Source of the DNA: an uncultured Lysobacterales bacterium
Lineage (GTDB): Bacteria; Pseudomonadota; Gammaproteobacteria; Xanthomonadales; SZUA-36
Reading direction: 5' to 3'
DNA: 49,093 nucleotides
NCBI GenBank assembly: GCA_937927755.1
Contig: CALBDB010000054.1
Location: forward strand, 1 to 49,093
A program made the translations under genes and the position numbers. This document shows, piece after piece, positions 16,907-25,861 of this stretch (its first letter is position 1; every line of letters starts with the position of its first letter). The notes beneath the pieces were generated by a model that saw only the letters and a program-made list of their open reading frames with translations, was not told the DNA's origin and made no database searches.

Positions 16907-19402
16907 TTACCAGGCCCAGGTACCTCTCAGATACCACGCACCACCTTCATAGTTTGCAGCACTTCGGCGGGGATACTCCAACCCGACACTCAAACGGTTC
17001 GCATTGGGTGGTCCGACCTTGTCGATATAGCTGTCAAAGATATTCACCGCACCCAGAGCCATGCGGAAATTTTCGGTCCACTGATAACCGAGTTCCGCAT
17101 CAACATATAGCGTCTGACCAATCTTGGCACTCGGATCAGTGTCGGCGCCAATCCGGCCGCGCTCATCGTAGTGGCTGCCGTAGTAATTAAAGCGGGCCAA
17201 CAGATTCCATTTCTCGCCGAAGAAGGTATTACCGGTCAACACGAAACGGTGATTCGGATAGTTATTCTCTATATCTTCGACCAGGCCGTCATTGACCGGC
17301 TGAACACCATTGATCAGTTTCTGACCGGTAACTTCAATCTCGTTATAACTGTAGGCAAAAGTCAGTTCGGTTGTGGAGTTATCAGACCAGTCATGGCTGG
17401 AGTGGAGCACCACGTCGATACCAGTGTGCTCAACGTCCAGGGCGTTGGTATAGAACGATATGCTGGCTTCCGCGCCACCAGGCTCTGTAGATGGAACCGG
17501 AATATCACCCGTGCGGTAGATACGGTCATCAACTTCGATTTTATACAAGTCGACAGTAAGTGTTGCTGCGTCGCCAATATCAGAGGTGAAACCGATGCTG
17601 ATATTGAGGGATGTTTCCTCCGTCAGCGGCTTTCCGCCCAACTCGATGATACGGGGGTCGGTCGAAGGTACCAGGCCTTCTTCAACTTGATTTCCGGTGG
17701 TGCCATCAAAGGTCGTAATTATGGTAGAGATATTGGTCTGTCCCGGTGTCGGCGCATGGAAACCGGTTGAGATTGCGCCGCGAAGTGCAAAGTTATCCCT
17801 GAGCCTCCAGCGGGTTGCCAATTTACCATTGAGGGTACTACCGAAATCGGAGAAGTCCTCGTAACGTAAGGCATACTGCAGCAGCAGTGCATCATTGACA
17901 TCATGCTCCATATCTGCGTATACAGCCCAGTTATCACGATCAAAACTGCCGGCATCCGCCTCTGAGGGGGCTGAGAATCCACTGGTTCCCACACCCAGGT
18001 ATGCACTGGGCTCACCAGCCACGAGCGTGTAGGTTTCTTCACGCCATTCTGCACCATATGCAAGGTTCAGGTTATCGCTGAGTGCTGTTGAGAAATCGGC
18101 ATTCAGGTTGATCTCTTCCTGCTCGAAAGCGCCCACGTCAAAATCCATCTGCGGAATATTCAGGTTCGCATCAAGACCAAGCGAGGAGTTGACCGTATTG
18201 TTGAGAAAATAGTCCAGTTCGTTGTTGCCATAACTGAAACTGAAATCCCATGTCGTTTCGTTCTGAAACATGCCATCTATACCGACAATCAGGCTAGTGT
18301 CGGTCTGGTCACCATCAAGAAACGGTGTGAATCCTGCAGGCAGACCCGTGAAACCTATCGCCCGCAACGGCGTCAGGGAACCATGGTTGGGATTACGGTA
18401 GAAGAAACGATAGCGCCCTTCGGTATCTGCATAACCAAAGCGGGCGTAAAGTCGCGAGGTATCGCTGATGTCAAAGCCGGAGTTTATAAAAATCCTGGTG
18501 CCGCTGGATTCGGGGCGACCCCAGGTCTGCAACAATGGCGCCTCGCCAAAGGGCGCATCAGCACCGATTAAAGAAGGGTCAACTCCCGCAGCTATCAAGT
18601 TGTTATAGTCATTGATTCGCTGTACACCACGAATGAGAGCGTCGTTGTCAATGTATTCAACACTCGCATTGATAAATCCTGAATCACCAAATCCGAAGCC
18701 GGCATTTGCTGCAAACTTGATGCTTTCTTCGCCTTCATAGTGTTGGCCATATTGAAGTGTAAATTCGCCGCCCTCGGATGCGTCTTTGGTAATAAAGTTG
18801 ATGACACCGGCGATCGCATCAGATCCATATTGTGCGGCAGCGCCATCACGCAAAACCTCCACGCGTTTAATAGCGATGCCGGGAATCATGCCAATATCAA
18901 CACCGTGTGCACCATTACCCGCCGCAGGTGCAAAGAAATGCAGCAGAGCCGAACGATGCCGGCGTTTACCATCGACCAGGACCAGTGTCTGGTCGGGTGC
19001 CGTGCCACGAAGTGATGTGGGTCGAACAAATGCACTTCCGTCGCCCGTTGCAGGTGTGGCTGTATAAGATGGCACAAGGGAACTCAGGTTATCAGTGAGG
19101 TCAGCTGTGCCGCCATAGGCATTGAAATCATCACCTGCGAGTACGTCAACCGGGACGGTTGAATCTGCCGCGGTACGCGGCCTGGAGCTACGTGTACCGG
19201 TCGTAATGACCTCTTCAAGTACCGTATTACTGTTATCTGCCTGGGCCAGGCTCGTGATCCTGGTTTGCTCGGAACCATCCGCCTTTGTTGCATCATCAGA
19301 CTCGTGCTGCTCAACCGCGTCCGTGGCCAAGACCGGCACGGAAACTACCAATGCCAAGGCCGCAGCATAGATGCTCTTATAAACCTTACTGAAAATCTTC
19401 AT
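16907..19402 (-). CDS. TonB-dependent outer-membrane receptor
   Basis: This 831-residue protein has an N-terminal signal peptide (KIFSKVYKSIYAAALALVVS, cleaved near VLATDA). A TonB-box-like segment VLEEVITTGTR follows near residue 60, then a plug domain: VPVDVLAGDDF, an SLRGTAPDQTLVLVDGKRRH block and VEVLRDGAAAQYGSDAIAGV. A long 22-strand-type barrel follows and ends in an aromatic Trp (GTWAW), as outer-membrane proteins do. TonB receptors import siderophores, haem, vitamin B12, sugars or nickel with TonB energy; the ligand here cannot be read from sequence. The ATG at 19402 has a GAGGAT site and is preferred over an in-frame TTG at 19408. A Fur-box-like palindrome lies 151 bases upstream, suggesting iron repression. 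It is divergent from the carboxymuconolactone-decarboxylase-family gene. Confidence 0.9.
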   Translation of the reverse strand: MKIFSKVYKSIYAAALALVVSVPVLATDAVEQHESDDATKADGSEQTRITSLAQADNSNTVLEEVITTGTRSSRPRTAADSTVPVDVLAGDDFNAYGGTADLTDNLSSLVPSYTATPATGDGSAFVRPTSLRGTAPDQTLVLVDGKRRHRSALLHFFAPAAGNGAHGVDIGMIPGIAIKRVEVLRDGAAAQYGSDAIAGVINFITKDASEGGEFTLQYGQHYEGEESIKFAANAGFGFGDSGFINASVEYIDNDALIRGVQRINDYNNLIAAGVDPSLIGADAPFGEAPLLQTWGRPESSGTRIFINSGFDISDTSRLYARFGYADTEGRYRFFYRNPNHGSLTPLRAIGFTGLPAGFTPFLDGDQTDTSLIVGIDGMFQNETTWDFSFSYGNNELDYFLNNTVNSSLGLDANLNIPQMDFDVGAFEQEEINLNADFSTALSDNLNLAYGAEWREETYTLVAGEPSAYLGVGTSGFSAPSEADAGSFDRDNWAVYADMEHDVNDALLLQYALRYEDFSDFGSTLNGKLATRWRLRDNFALRGAISTGFHAPTPGQTNISTIITTFDGTTGNQVEEGLVPSTDPRIIELGGKPLTEETSLNISIGFTSDIGDAATLTVDLYKIEVDDRIYRTGDIPVPSTEPGGAEASISFYTNALDVEHTGIDVVLHSSHDWSDNSTTELTFAYSYNEIEVTGQKLINGVQPVNDGLVEDIENNYPNHRFVLTGNTFFGEKWNLLARFNYYGSHYDERGRIGADTDPSAKIGQTLYVDAELGYQWTENFRMALGAVNIFDSYIDKVGPPNANRLSVGLEYPRRSAANYEGGAWYLRGTWAW

Positions 19403-19552
19403 TTGCAATCCTCATGTCCAACATAAAATACAGCCCATCACCATTCTGGCTACTCATTAGCTTTTCGAAAATTAACTATTAACTGGCTTGGAAAAAGCAG
19501 TAGAAAAAGCTGTGATATTATTTTTTTTATAATTTAAGCTTAGCACAAATAT

Positions 19553-19567
19553 TGAGAATCATTCTTA
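19553..19567. promoter_or_regulatory. Fur-box-like 7-1-7 palindrome
   Basis: The 15 bases TGAGAATCATTCTTA match the Fur 7-1-7 consensus TGATAATNATTATCA at 11 of its 14 defined positions. The site is in an AT-rich intergenic region between the TonB receptor (-) and the CMD-family gene (+), so it could control both. No clear -10/-35 pair could be assigned to either direction in 19403-19633. Confidence 0.65.
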
Positions 19568-19633
19568 TTTGCAGAAAATTAACATTATTTACCTGTTTAT
19601 AGGCCGGTTTTGTACGTGGAAAAGGTAAAACAT

Positions 19634-20155
19634 ATGAAAAAAACAAAAATACCCCCTTTAACACCTGATAATTGGCCTGAAACACTTGAAAGTATTCGAT
19701 ACCAACTAAAAATTCCGTTAAACATCCACAATGTCATGGCACATCACCCCGATTTGATGACAGCGTGGATGCCAATCCGAAACCACGTGGTTAAAGCAAG
19801 CAGCCTTTCCTCCAGGCAGCGTGAATTGATCATTCTGCGCACAGCACACAACTGTCAGTCGGATTACGAGTGGCAACACCATGCAGAAAGGGGACTGCAG
19901 GCGGGTCTTTCTAAAGCAGAAATTTCACGCGTCAGGGATGGGCCCGGTGCAACCGGCTGGCGTGCGGACGAATCTATCCTGTTATCGGCAGCAGATGACT
20001 GCCATCGTGATTTTTGTATCTCCGCTAAAAACCTGCAGAAAATGAACCAAAATTTCAACGCTCAGCAACAGCTTGATGTGGCTGTAACGGTTGGTATATA
20101 CATGACGCTGGCATTGATCATAAAAACCCATGATGTGCCGATGGAAGACAGTTGA
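19634..20155 (+). CDS. Carboxymuconolactone decarboxylase (CMD/AhpD-like) family protein
   Basis: The product is 173 residues from the ATG at 19634, chosen because it follows an AAAGG-type site; a GTG at 19616 and a TTG at 19610 are in frame. It is an all-helical CMD-family protein: an LKIPLNIHNVMAHHPDLMTA helix, then SSRQRELIILRTAHNCQSDY, EWQHHAERGLQAGLSKAEI. The single Cys with the EWxxH arrangement is that of the small CMD subfamily rather than AhpD, which has a CxxC pair. So peroxidase activity is uncertain, and the substrate is unknown. The protein is cytoplasmic. It is divergently paired with the TonB receptor around a Fur-like site, suggesting expression under iron limitation and a role linked to the imported ligand or to oxidative stress. 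Confidence 0.78.
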   Translation: MKKTKIPPLTPDNWPETLESIRYQLKIPLNIHNVMAHHPDLMTAWMPIRNHVVKASSLSSRQRELIILRTAHNCQSDYEWQHHAERGLQAGLSKAEISRVRDGPGATGWRADESILLSAADDCHRDFCISAKNLQKMNQNFNAQQQLDVAVTVGIYMTLALIIKTHDVPMEDS

Positions 20156-20226
20156 AAGGATGGGCACAATGAAGCGGAGAAACTGGCGCCTATCTCACTC
20201 TAACCGGGAGAGCAGCAGCCACCGCA

Positions 20227-20700
20227 TTAAACAAAGCTCACCTGTTGCAGTGTCTTATTCAATTTGGAAACCAGTTCATCAACGTGATGTGACTCATAAA
20301 TGAATGGTGGCGCCAACAGGATATGAGCGCCATCAACGCCATTTGCAGTACCACCCCCGGGGTAACAGATTAAGCCGTTCACCATCGCGGCTTTACGGAT
20401 AGCTGAAGGAAAGCCGAGCGCTTTGCGAATGCCGGACTTGGTTGCACGGTTTTCAACCAACTCGATCCCAACCAGGAGACCTCGACCACGAACATCACCG
20501 ATGTGGGGATGATCCCTGAAAACATCCCCCAACCGACTTCTTAATAAATCACCTGTTTGCCTCACTTTTTCCAGCAGATTCTCCTCTTCCAGAACTTTCA
20601 TCACTGCCAAACCGGCGGCCGCCACTGTTGCATGCCCTACATAAGAGTGACCATGTGCAAATGCACCAAATACATCAACAATACCTTGGTGGATGAAACC
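20227..20700 (-). pseudogene. Class III aminotransferase, C-terminal remnant
   Basis: Translated from about 20700 to the stop at 20227, the frame reads as the last ~155 residues of a class III PLP-dependent aminotransferase: GIVDVFGAFAHGHSYVGHAT, AAGLAVMKVLEEENLLEKVR, IGDVRGRGLLVGIELVEN and a LLAPPFIYESHHVDEL C-terminus. The frame has no internal stop across this stretch. Immediately upstream it runs into non-homologous, REP-like sequence and a TAA at 20728-20730. The region with the PLP-binding lysine, about 100 residues further N-terminal, is missing, so the fragment cannot be an active transaminase. The longest start-bearing part runs from a GTG at 20625. This is a decayed gene truncated at a repeat. 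Confidence 0.75.
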
Positions 20701-20755
20701 CTGTGGGAGGTGCGTCTCGCGGCGATTTTAAACCTGTAGGAGCGACGTGCGGGAT
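20698..20755. repeat. REP-like extragenic repeat pair
   Basis: Two similar units, CCTGTGGGAGGTGCGTCTCG (from 20699) and CCTGTAGGAGCGACGTGCGG (from 20733), resemble the GTAGGAGCGgC...GCCGCGATT repeats of many gammaproteobacteria. The first unit ends in GCGGCGATT. A related hairpin lies at 46120-46140. The left unit abuts the broken end of the aminotransferase remnant; the right one runs up to the end of the META lipoprotein gene. Confidence 0.55.
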
Positions 20756-21198
20756 CAGGGATCGTCGGTCGCTGCAGCCCTGATCTGGACCTGGCCTTCG
20801 GCATCACGCATATATAACAGGCCGGTACCGGCAATTTCCCATGAAACCACCTTGTCGATGGCCTGGTAAAAATTGAATTCCTGATCCATAAGCGCAGCGG
20901 CGCAGGCCTTACGGGTACCGGCCATCGGCCCGAACGATATTTCATTTCCGCTAATCTCAACGGCGCCGTTGTAACGGTTGCAAGCCGTGTCACCGCTAAC
21001 CCGGCCGTCCTCAGCAAACTCGATCGTTGTGTGCGACATATCGACTACACCCTTGCCGGCAATGTCCTCCACCCACCAGGCAGTTCCCTGCAAGGACTGG
21101 TTTGCGTTCATCGCTTCCTCAACATCTGCAACATCTTCAGATTCACACGCCGTGATTACTGACAGGGACAATAACGTGGTGATAAATAAATTTTTCAT
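20755..21198 (-). CDS. META-domain (HslJ-like) lipoprotein
   Basis: The 147-residue product begins with a lipoprotein signal (KNLFITTLLSLSVITAC), a VITAC lipobox that places Cys18 as the acylated residue. The mature part has a META/HslJ-like domain: LQGTAWWVEDIAGKGV, a TIEFAEDGRVSGDTACNRYN core (the G-CN-Y signature) and a second ISFGPMAGTRKACAA motif with the TRKAC-type element, then MDQEFNFYQAID. HslJ-type proteins are linked to novobiocin and heat-shock responses, but a molecular role is not known. It begins 20 bases after ilvA ends on the same strand, so it could receive read-through from the ilv-leu operon; function gives no reason for linkage. Confidence 0.85.
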   Translation of the reverse strand: MKNLFITTLLSLSVITACESEDVADVEEAMNANQSLQGTAWWVEDIAGKGVVDMSHTTIEFAEDGRVSGDTACNRYNGAVEISGNEISFGPMAGTRKACAAALMDQEFNFYQAIDKVVSWEIAGTGLLYMRDAEGQVQIRAAATDDP

Positions 21199-21218
21199 GG
21201 TGAAACCATCCGTAACAT

Positions 21219-22784
21219 TTATACTGCCGCCGATTTGATCGTTTCCAACATTGACGGAGGCGCGGCCAGGAATTCCTTGCAGGCTGCATTATCCGTTTCG
21301 TCCTCAAAATGATAACCGGTTTCCTCCAGAAACTGGTGGAATGCGTCCTCTTCATCAACCGGCACAAGAAAACCGGCCAGTATACGTGCGTTAGCCGCAG
21401 CGTGGTTGCGGTAGTGGAACAGGCTTATGGACCAGCGTCCCGCCAGCACATTCAGAAACTCCAGTAAGGCCCCGGGGCGCTCGGGGAATTCAAACCGATA
21501 AATGCGCTCACGCTTGCTCGATGGCAGGCGGCCGCCCACGAGGTGGCGAAGGTGCAGCTTGGCGACTTCATTCTCTGACAGGTCCTTGACACCGTATCCG
21601 CTATCCACCAGGCGCTTCTGCAGGTGCCGGGCCGCTTCTTCAAGACGGACCCCGACAAAAACATGCGCATTTCGCTTACCGGCAAACCGGTAGTTGAACT
21701 CGGTCACCGAGGACTCACCGAGGATCTGGCAAAACTCGAGGAAGCTGCCCGGGCGTTCGGGTATCGTGACCGCCAGCAGGGCCTCTTTACCGTCGCCCAG
21801 TGCGCATCGTTCTACAACGTGGCCCAGGCGGTCAAAATTCACATTGGCACCGCTGACCACGGCCACCCAGTCGCCGTCCGGCATGGTGTCTTCAGCGTGC
21901 CGGGCCGCGTACTGGATCGCTCCGGCCACGGCCAGGGCTCCCGCGGGCTCCGCCACCGCACGGACTTCTTCAAATATGGATTTGACCGCGGCGCAGACCT
22001 GGTCAACGCTGACCGTGATCACTTCATCCACCAGTTCACGGCACATGTCATAGGTGATCCGGCCCACCTTGCGGACCGCGACGCCATCCGCAAATATACC
22101 TGTGGTTCCGATGTCTACCGGTTGCCCAGCTTTCAGGGCCTCGTGCATGCTGGCCGCATCACCCGGCTCAACGCCAACGATGCGCACATCGGGATAGACT
22201 GCCTTGACCGTCGCAGCAACACCTGCGACCAGGCCGCCGCCACCGACCGGGACAAAGATAATCCCCGGTTCAGCCGCAAGCTGCTGGGTAATTTCCACGC
22301 CCAATGTGCCCTGCCCGGCAATGACATCCAGGTCATCAAAGGGGTGGATAAAAAAACCGCCGCTTTCGCAGCTGAATTCAATGGCTTTTTCACAGGCTGC
22401 ATCGTAATCATCACCGACCAGCTCAATATTGGCGCCGTACGCTTTTACCGCACGGACCTTGATCTCGGGTGTGGTCTGCGGCATGAAAATCGTTGCCTTC
22501 ACTCCCAGTTTACGCGCCGAAAGCGCCACCCCCTGTGCATGGTTGCCGGCCGAAGCCGCGACGACGCCCTTGCTGCGATCCGCCTCCGACAATTGCCGAA
22601 TGCAGTTGTACGCGCCACGCAGCTTGAATGAGTAGGTCGGCTGCAAATCCTCGCGTTTCAACCATAGCTTGCGGCCAACCCGTTCGGAAAGCTGGGGTGC
22701 CTCGTCCAGTGGTGTGCGGCGCGCCACGTCATAGACCGGGGCGGTTAGCGCTCTTCGTAAACAATCCTGTGCAATTTTAGACAT
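21219..22784 (-). CDS. ilvA: Threonine dehydratase, biosynthetic
   Basis: IlvA deaminates threonine to 2-oxobutanoate, the first committed step of isoleucine synthesis. The 521-residue product has the PLP-binding lysine in PTYSFKLRGAYNC, an AASAGNHAQGVALSARKLGV substrate loop and the PVGGGGLVAGVAATVK phosphate-binding glycine loop. Two ACT-like regulatory domains follow, each seen by a PERPG motif (TIPERPGSFLEFC and FPERPGALLEFL), so feedback control by isoleucine and valine is expected. Length matches biosynthetic IlvA (514 in E. coli) rather than the short catabolic TdcB. The ATG at 22784 follows AGGA at good spacing and overlaps leuB by 8 bases; the frame runs on upstream inside leuB. It is the last ilv-leu gene, coupled to leuB. 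Confidence 0.93.
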   Translation of the reverse strand: MSKIAQDCLRRALTAPVYDVARRTPLDEAPQLSERVGRKLWLKREDLQPTYSFKLRGAYNCIRQLSEADRSKGVVAASAGNHAQGVALSARKLGVKATIFMPQTTPEIKVRAVKAYGANIELVGDDYDAACEKAIEFSCESGGFFIHPFDDLDVIAGQGTLGVEITQQLAAEPGIIFVPVGGGGLVAGVAATVKAVYPDVRIVGVEPGDAASMHEALKAGQPVDIGTTGIFADGVAVRKVGRITYDMCRELVDEVITVSVDQVCAAVKSIFEEVRAVAEPAGALAVAGAIQYAARHAEDTMPDGDWVAVVSGANVNFDRLGHVVERCALGDGKEALLAVTIPERPGSFLEFCQILGESSVTEFNYRFAGKRNAHVFVGVRLEEAARHLQKRLVDSGYGVKDLSENEVAKLHLRHLVGGRLPSSKRERIYRFEFPERPGALLEFLNVLAGRWSISLFHYRNHAAANARILAGFLVPVDEEDAFHQFLEETGYHFEDETDNAACKEFLAAPPSMLETIKSAAV

Positions 22785-23856
22785 TGGCATCCTGTGAAAG
22801 ACTGAATTCAGCCAGTTTTTTGCGAACCGCGGCGCCTGCCTCGGCGGTTGATAATGTTCCACCAAGGTCAGCGGTGCATTCACCGCTGGAAATACAGTCA
22901 TGGATGGCCTGGTCGATGCTCTGTGCAAGGTCTTTCATACCAAGGCTGTAATCGAACATCATGGCGACCGATGCCAGCGTTCCAAATGGGTTTGCGATAC
23001 CCTTGCCCGCAATATCGGGCGCGGAGCCATGGATGGGTTCGTACAGACCGAAATTACCGGTCCCCAGTGATGCCGACGGCAACATACCCAGGGAACCCAC
23101 CAGTGTCGATGCTTCATCGGTCAGGATGTCGCCAAACATGTTGTCCGTGACGATAACGTCAAATTGTGCCGGGCTGGAGATCAGGAACATCGAAGCGGCA
23201 TCCACCAGCAGCTCATCGTATTGCACATCCGGGAAATGTTCGGCCATCAACTCCCCGGTGACCTTGCGCCACAGGCGTGATGTCGCCATGACATTGGCCT
23301 TGTCGATCATGGTCAGCTTGCCACGGCGCTGACGGGCGGTTTCGCCGGCCCGCATGACCACACGTTCGATTTCCTCGCGCGAATACGTACAGGAATCCGA
23401 TGCAAAATCGTCACCCTCCTGTTTTTCGCCAAAATAACTGCCGCCGGTCAGTTCCCTGACCACCATCATGTCCACGCCTTCAAGATATTCGGGCTTCAGC
23501 GGACTGGCATCTGCCAGTTTTGGATGTGGCCGCACCGGCCGCAGGTTGGCAAACAGGCCCAGCTCCTTGCGGATTTTCAACAGGCCCTGTTCAGGCCTGA
23601 CTTTCGCATCCGGGTCGGACCACTTGGGGCCGCCGACCGCGCCGAGAATAATGGCGTCGGCATCCCGACAATCCGCGAGGGTCTCATCCGGCAGCGGATT
23701 GGCGCATGCATCGATTGCAGCGCCGCCGATCAGGCCGGTTTTGATGTCCAGGTCCAGATTATGCGCTTCGGCCATCGCTGTTATCAGCAGCGCGGCTTCT
23801 GCTGTCACCTCGGGCCCAATACCGTCACCCGGCAGTAAGACGATTTTTGCATTCAT
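22777..23856 (-). CDS. leuB: 3-isopropylmalate dehydrogenase
   Basis: LeuB oxidises and decarboxylates 3-isopropylmalate to 2-oxoisocaproate with NAD+. The 359-residue protein shows the family start KIVLLPGDGIGPEVTAEA, the substrate-binding ELTGGSYFGEKQ region with RELTGG, an ARQRRGKLTMIDKANVM loop and the Mg-binding aspartates in FDVIVTDNMFGDILTDEAST. The EPIHGSAPDIAGKGIANPFG block gives the NAD-binding site. Its ATG overlaps the leuD stop by 4 bases and its end overlaps ilvA by 8, within the same operon. Confidence 0.96.
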   Translation of the reverse strand: MNAKIVLLPGDGIGPEVTAEAALLITAMAEAHNLDLDIKTGLIGGAAIDACANPLPDETLADCRDADAIILGAVGGPKWSDPDAKVRPEQGLLKIRKELGLFANLRPVRPHPKLADASPLKPEYLEGVDMMVVRELTGGSYFGEKQEGDDFASDSCTYSREEIERVVMRAGETARQRRGKLTMIDKANVMATSRLWRKVTGELMAEHFPDVQYDELLVDAASMFLISSPAQFDVIVTDNMFGDILTDEASTLVGSLGMLPSASLGTGNFGLYEPIHGSAPDIAGKGIANPFGTLASVAMMFDYSLGMKDLAQSIDQAIHDCISSGECTADLGGTLSTAEAGAAVRKKLAEFSLSQDANV

Positions 23857-24437
23857 CGATTTTCCTCGTATGCCGAGATCAATTCTTCCGCCTGGTTCAG
23901 AAAATCAAACTTGTCCAGGCCATGCAACAGGCAGTGGCGTGCGAAGGGTTCGATGTTAAATGACCAGCTATCGGTGTTTCCGTCCGCTGTCTTCACGGCA
24001 ACTTCGCACTGTTCCAGGTCAACGGTGATGTCCTCACCATCCATCTGCAGCAGGCGAGCATGCTGGCCTGCCTCCAGAACGACCGGTAAAAGCCCGACGG
24101 TCTGCGAATTATTCCTGAAGATATCCGCGATCTGTGAGCTGATAACCACACGGAAACCAAATCCCAGCAATGCATGGGGCGCATGTTCCCGGGATGAACC
24201 ACAACCAAAATTATGACCTGCCACCAGGATAGGGCACTGGCGTGCCCGGGGTTGGTTCAACACGTGCCCGTCTATTGGCTCGCCGTTGGCGTTGAATCTC
24301 CAGTCGGCAAAGACATGCTCGCCGATTCCATCAAAATCCGTGGCCGTCAGGAAACGTGCGGGGATAATCTGGTCGGTATCGATATTTTCCTGTTCCAGCA
24401 CCAGTACCTGGCCTGTCAATGATGTAAACGGCTGCAT
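23853..24437 (-). CDS. leuD: 3-isopropylmalate dehydratase small subunit
   Basis: LeuD pairs with LeuC to isomerise 2-isopropylmalate to 3-isopropylmalate. The 194 residues include the swivel-domain signatures ENIDTDQIIPARFL and GHNFGCGSSREHAPHALLGF, plus SQIADIFRNNSQTVGLLPV. Overlaps of 4 bases at both ends (leuC stop at 24437-24439, leuB start at 23856) show translational coupling, suited to equal amounts of the two subunits. Confidence 0.96.
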   Translation of the reverse strand: MQPFTSLTGQVLVLEQENIDTDQIIPARFLTATDFDGIGEHVFADWRFNANGEPIDGHVLNQPRARQCPILVAGHNFGCGSSREHAPHALLGFGFRVVISSQIADIFRNNSQTVGLLPVVLEAGQHARLLQMDGEDITVDLEQCEVAVKTADGNTDSWSFNIEPFARHCLLHGLDKFDFLNQAEELISAYEENR

Positions 24438-25861
24438 CAGGCCACCTCCTGTGTGGCATCAAGGTCAGCCACTCCGCCAACACGGCCCAGTACCGCACTG
24501 GCGGCGGCTGTTTCAGGGCTGGCCAGCAATGTGCGGGAACCCGCGCCCTGGCGACCTTCAAAATTGCGGTTTGAGGTGGAAACGGCTGTTTTGCCCGGCG
24601 GAACCATGTCGCCATTCATGGCGATACACATCGAGCAACCCGGCAGACGCCACTCGGCGCCAGCCTCAATAATCGTTTTGTGCAAGCCTTCGGTCTCGGC
24701 CTGCTTGCGGATATTCTCGGAACCCGGCACTACCAGCATACGCACATGGTCGGCAACCTGCCGGCCACGCAGGACATTCGCTGCAGCACGCAAATCACTG
24801 ATCCTGCCATTTGTGCAGCTACCGATAAAGACCACGTCTACCTGCCGTTCCGCCAGGGACTGGCCCTCGGTGAAGTCCATGTAGTGCAGGGCCTTCTGCT
24901 GGGATGCATTACCAGCCTGCGGCACCGGTTCGCCGATGGCCACGGACATTCCGGGGTCGGTGCCATAAGTGATGGCCGGACGCATGGCTGAGCCGTCGAG
25001 TGTGATTTCGCTGTCGAAACCGGCATCCGGATCAGAGGCCAGTTGCAGCCATTTCCCTGCGGCACGATCAAAAGCTTCACCCTGGGGTGCCTTTGCTCTT
25101 CCACGCAGGTACTCGACCGTGGTTTGATCCGGCGCAATCATCCCCGCACGAGCCCCTGCCTCGATGGTCAGGTTGCAAAGCGTCATGCGGCTTTCCATAT
25201 CCAGGCTGCGCACCGCCTCGCCGGCATACTCGATAACAAAACCGGTGCCGCCATTCATACCCAGGTAATTGATGATGTTCAGCGCCAGGTCCTTGGCGGT
25301 AACATTGCCGGCCAACCTGCCTTCGACATTGACACGCATACTTTTTGGCTTGTTTTGCAAAAGGCACTGCTTTGCCAGCACATGGCCCACTTCGGTAGTG
25401 CCAATACCAAATGCCAGTGCGCCGAAGGCGCCGTGTGTACTGGTATGGCTGTCACCGCATACGATGGTCATCCCCGGCTGTGAGGCTCCCAACTCGGGAC
25501 CCATCACGTGTACGATACCGCGTGACGGGCTATCCCAGTCGTGCAATTCAATATCAAATTCACGGCAATTTTCGCGCAGGGTTTGCACCTGGCGTTTTGC
25601 CTGCTCCGTGATGTATGGACGTTGCCCGTCCTCACCTGCCGGCAATGTCGGCGTCGAATGGTCGATAGTCGCGAGGGTCCGGTCCGGACGCCGCACACCA
25701 ATACACTTCCCCCGCAACAGGTCAAAGCCCTGTGGCGAGGTCACCTCGTGCACGAGGTGGAGATCAATATAGATGACGGCCGGTGTGGCATCACTCTCCG
25801 GCATAACCACGTGGGCATCCCAGAGCTTGTCAAACAGTGACCTTGGTGATGGCTCAGGCAT
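24437..25861 (-). CDS. leuC: 3-isopropylmalate dehydratase large subunit
   Basis: The catalytic [4Fe-4S] subunit of isopropylmalate isomerase, 474 residues, the usual LeuC length. Cluster ligands are visible as the single Cys in [17 protein letters not shown] and the pair in [13 protein letters not shown]. Other motifs are [20 protein letters not shown] and [16 protein letters not shown]. The frame is open for another 58 codons into leuA, but the family N-terminus ([18 protein letters not shown]) begins at the ATG at 25861, which overlaps the leuA stop by 8 bases. The rest is a shadow of leuA. Confidence 0.96.
   Translation of the reverse strand: MPEPSPRSLFDKLWDAHVVMPESDATPAVIYIDLHLVHEVTSPQGFDLLRGKCIGVRRPDRTLATIDHSTPTLPAGEDGQRPYITEQAKRQVQTLRENCREFDIELHDWDSPSRGIVHVMGPELGASQPGMTIVCGDSHTSTHGAFGALAFGIGTTEVGHVLAKQCLLQNKPKSMRVNVEGRLAGNVTAKDLALNIINYLGMNGGTGFVIEYAGEAVRSLDMESRMTLCNLTIEAGARAGMIAPDQTTVEYLRGRAKAPQGEAFDRAAGKWLQLASDPDAGFDSEITLDGSAMRPAITYGTDPGMSVAIGEPVPQAGNASQQKALHYMDFTEGQSLAERQVDVVFIGSCTNGRISDLRAAANVLRGRQVADHVRMLVVPGSENIRKQAETEGLHKTIIEAGAEWRLPGCSMCIAMNGDMVPPGKTAVSTSNRNFEGRQGAGSRTLLASPETAAASAVLGRVGGVADLDATQEVA

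Noticed and set aside
21624-22631. 335-codon + strand frame antisense to ilvA
   Set aside because: It lies wholly inside ilvA and its sequence has no family resemblance; a shadow caused by base composition.
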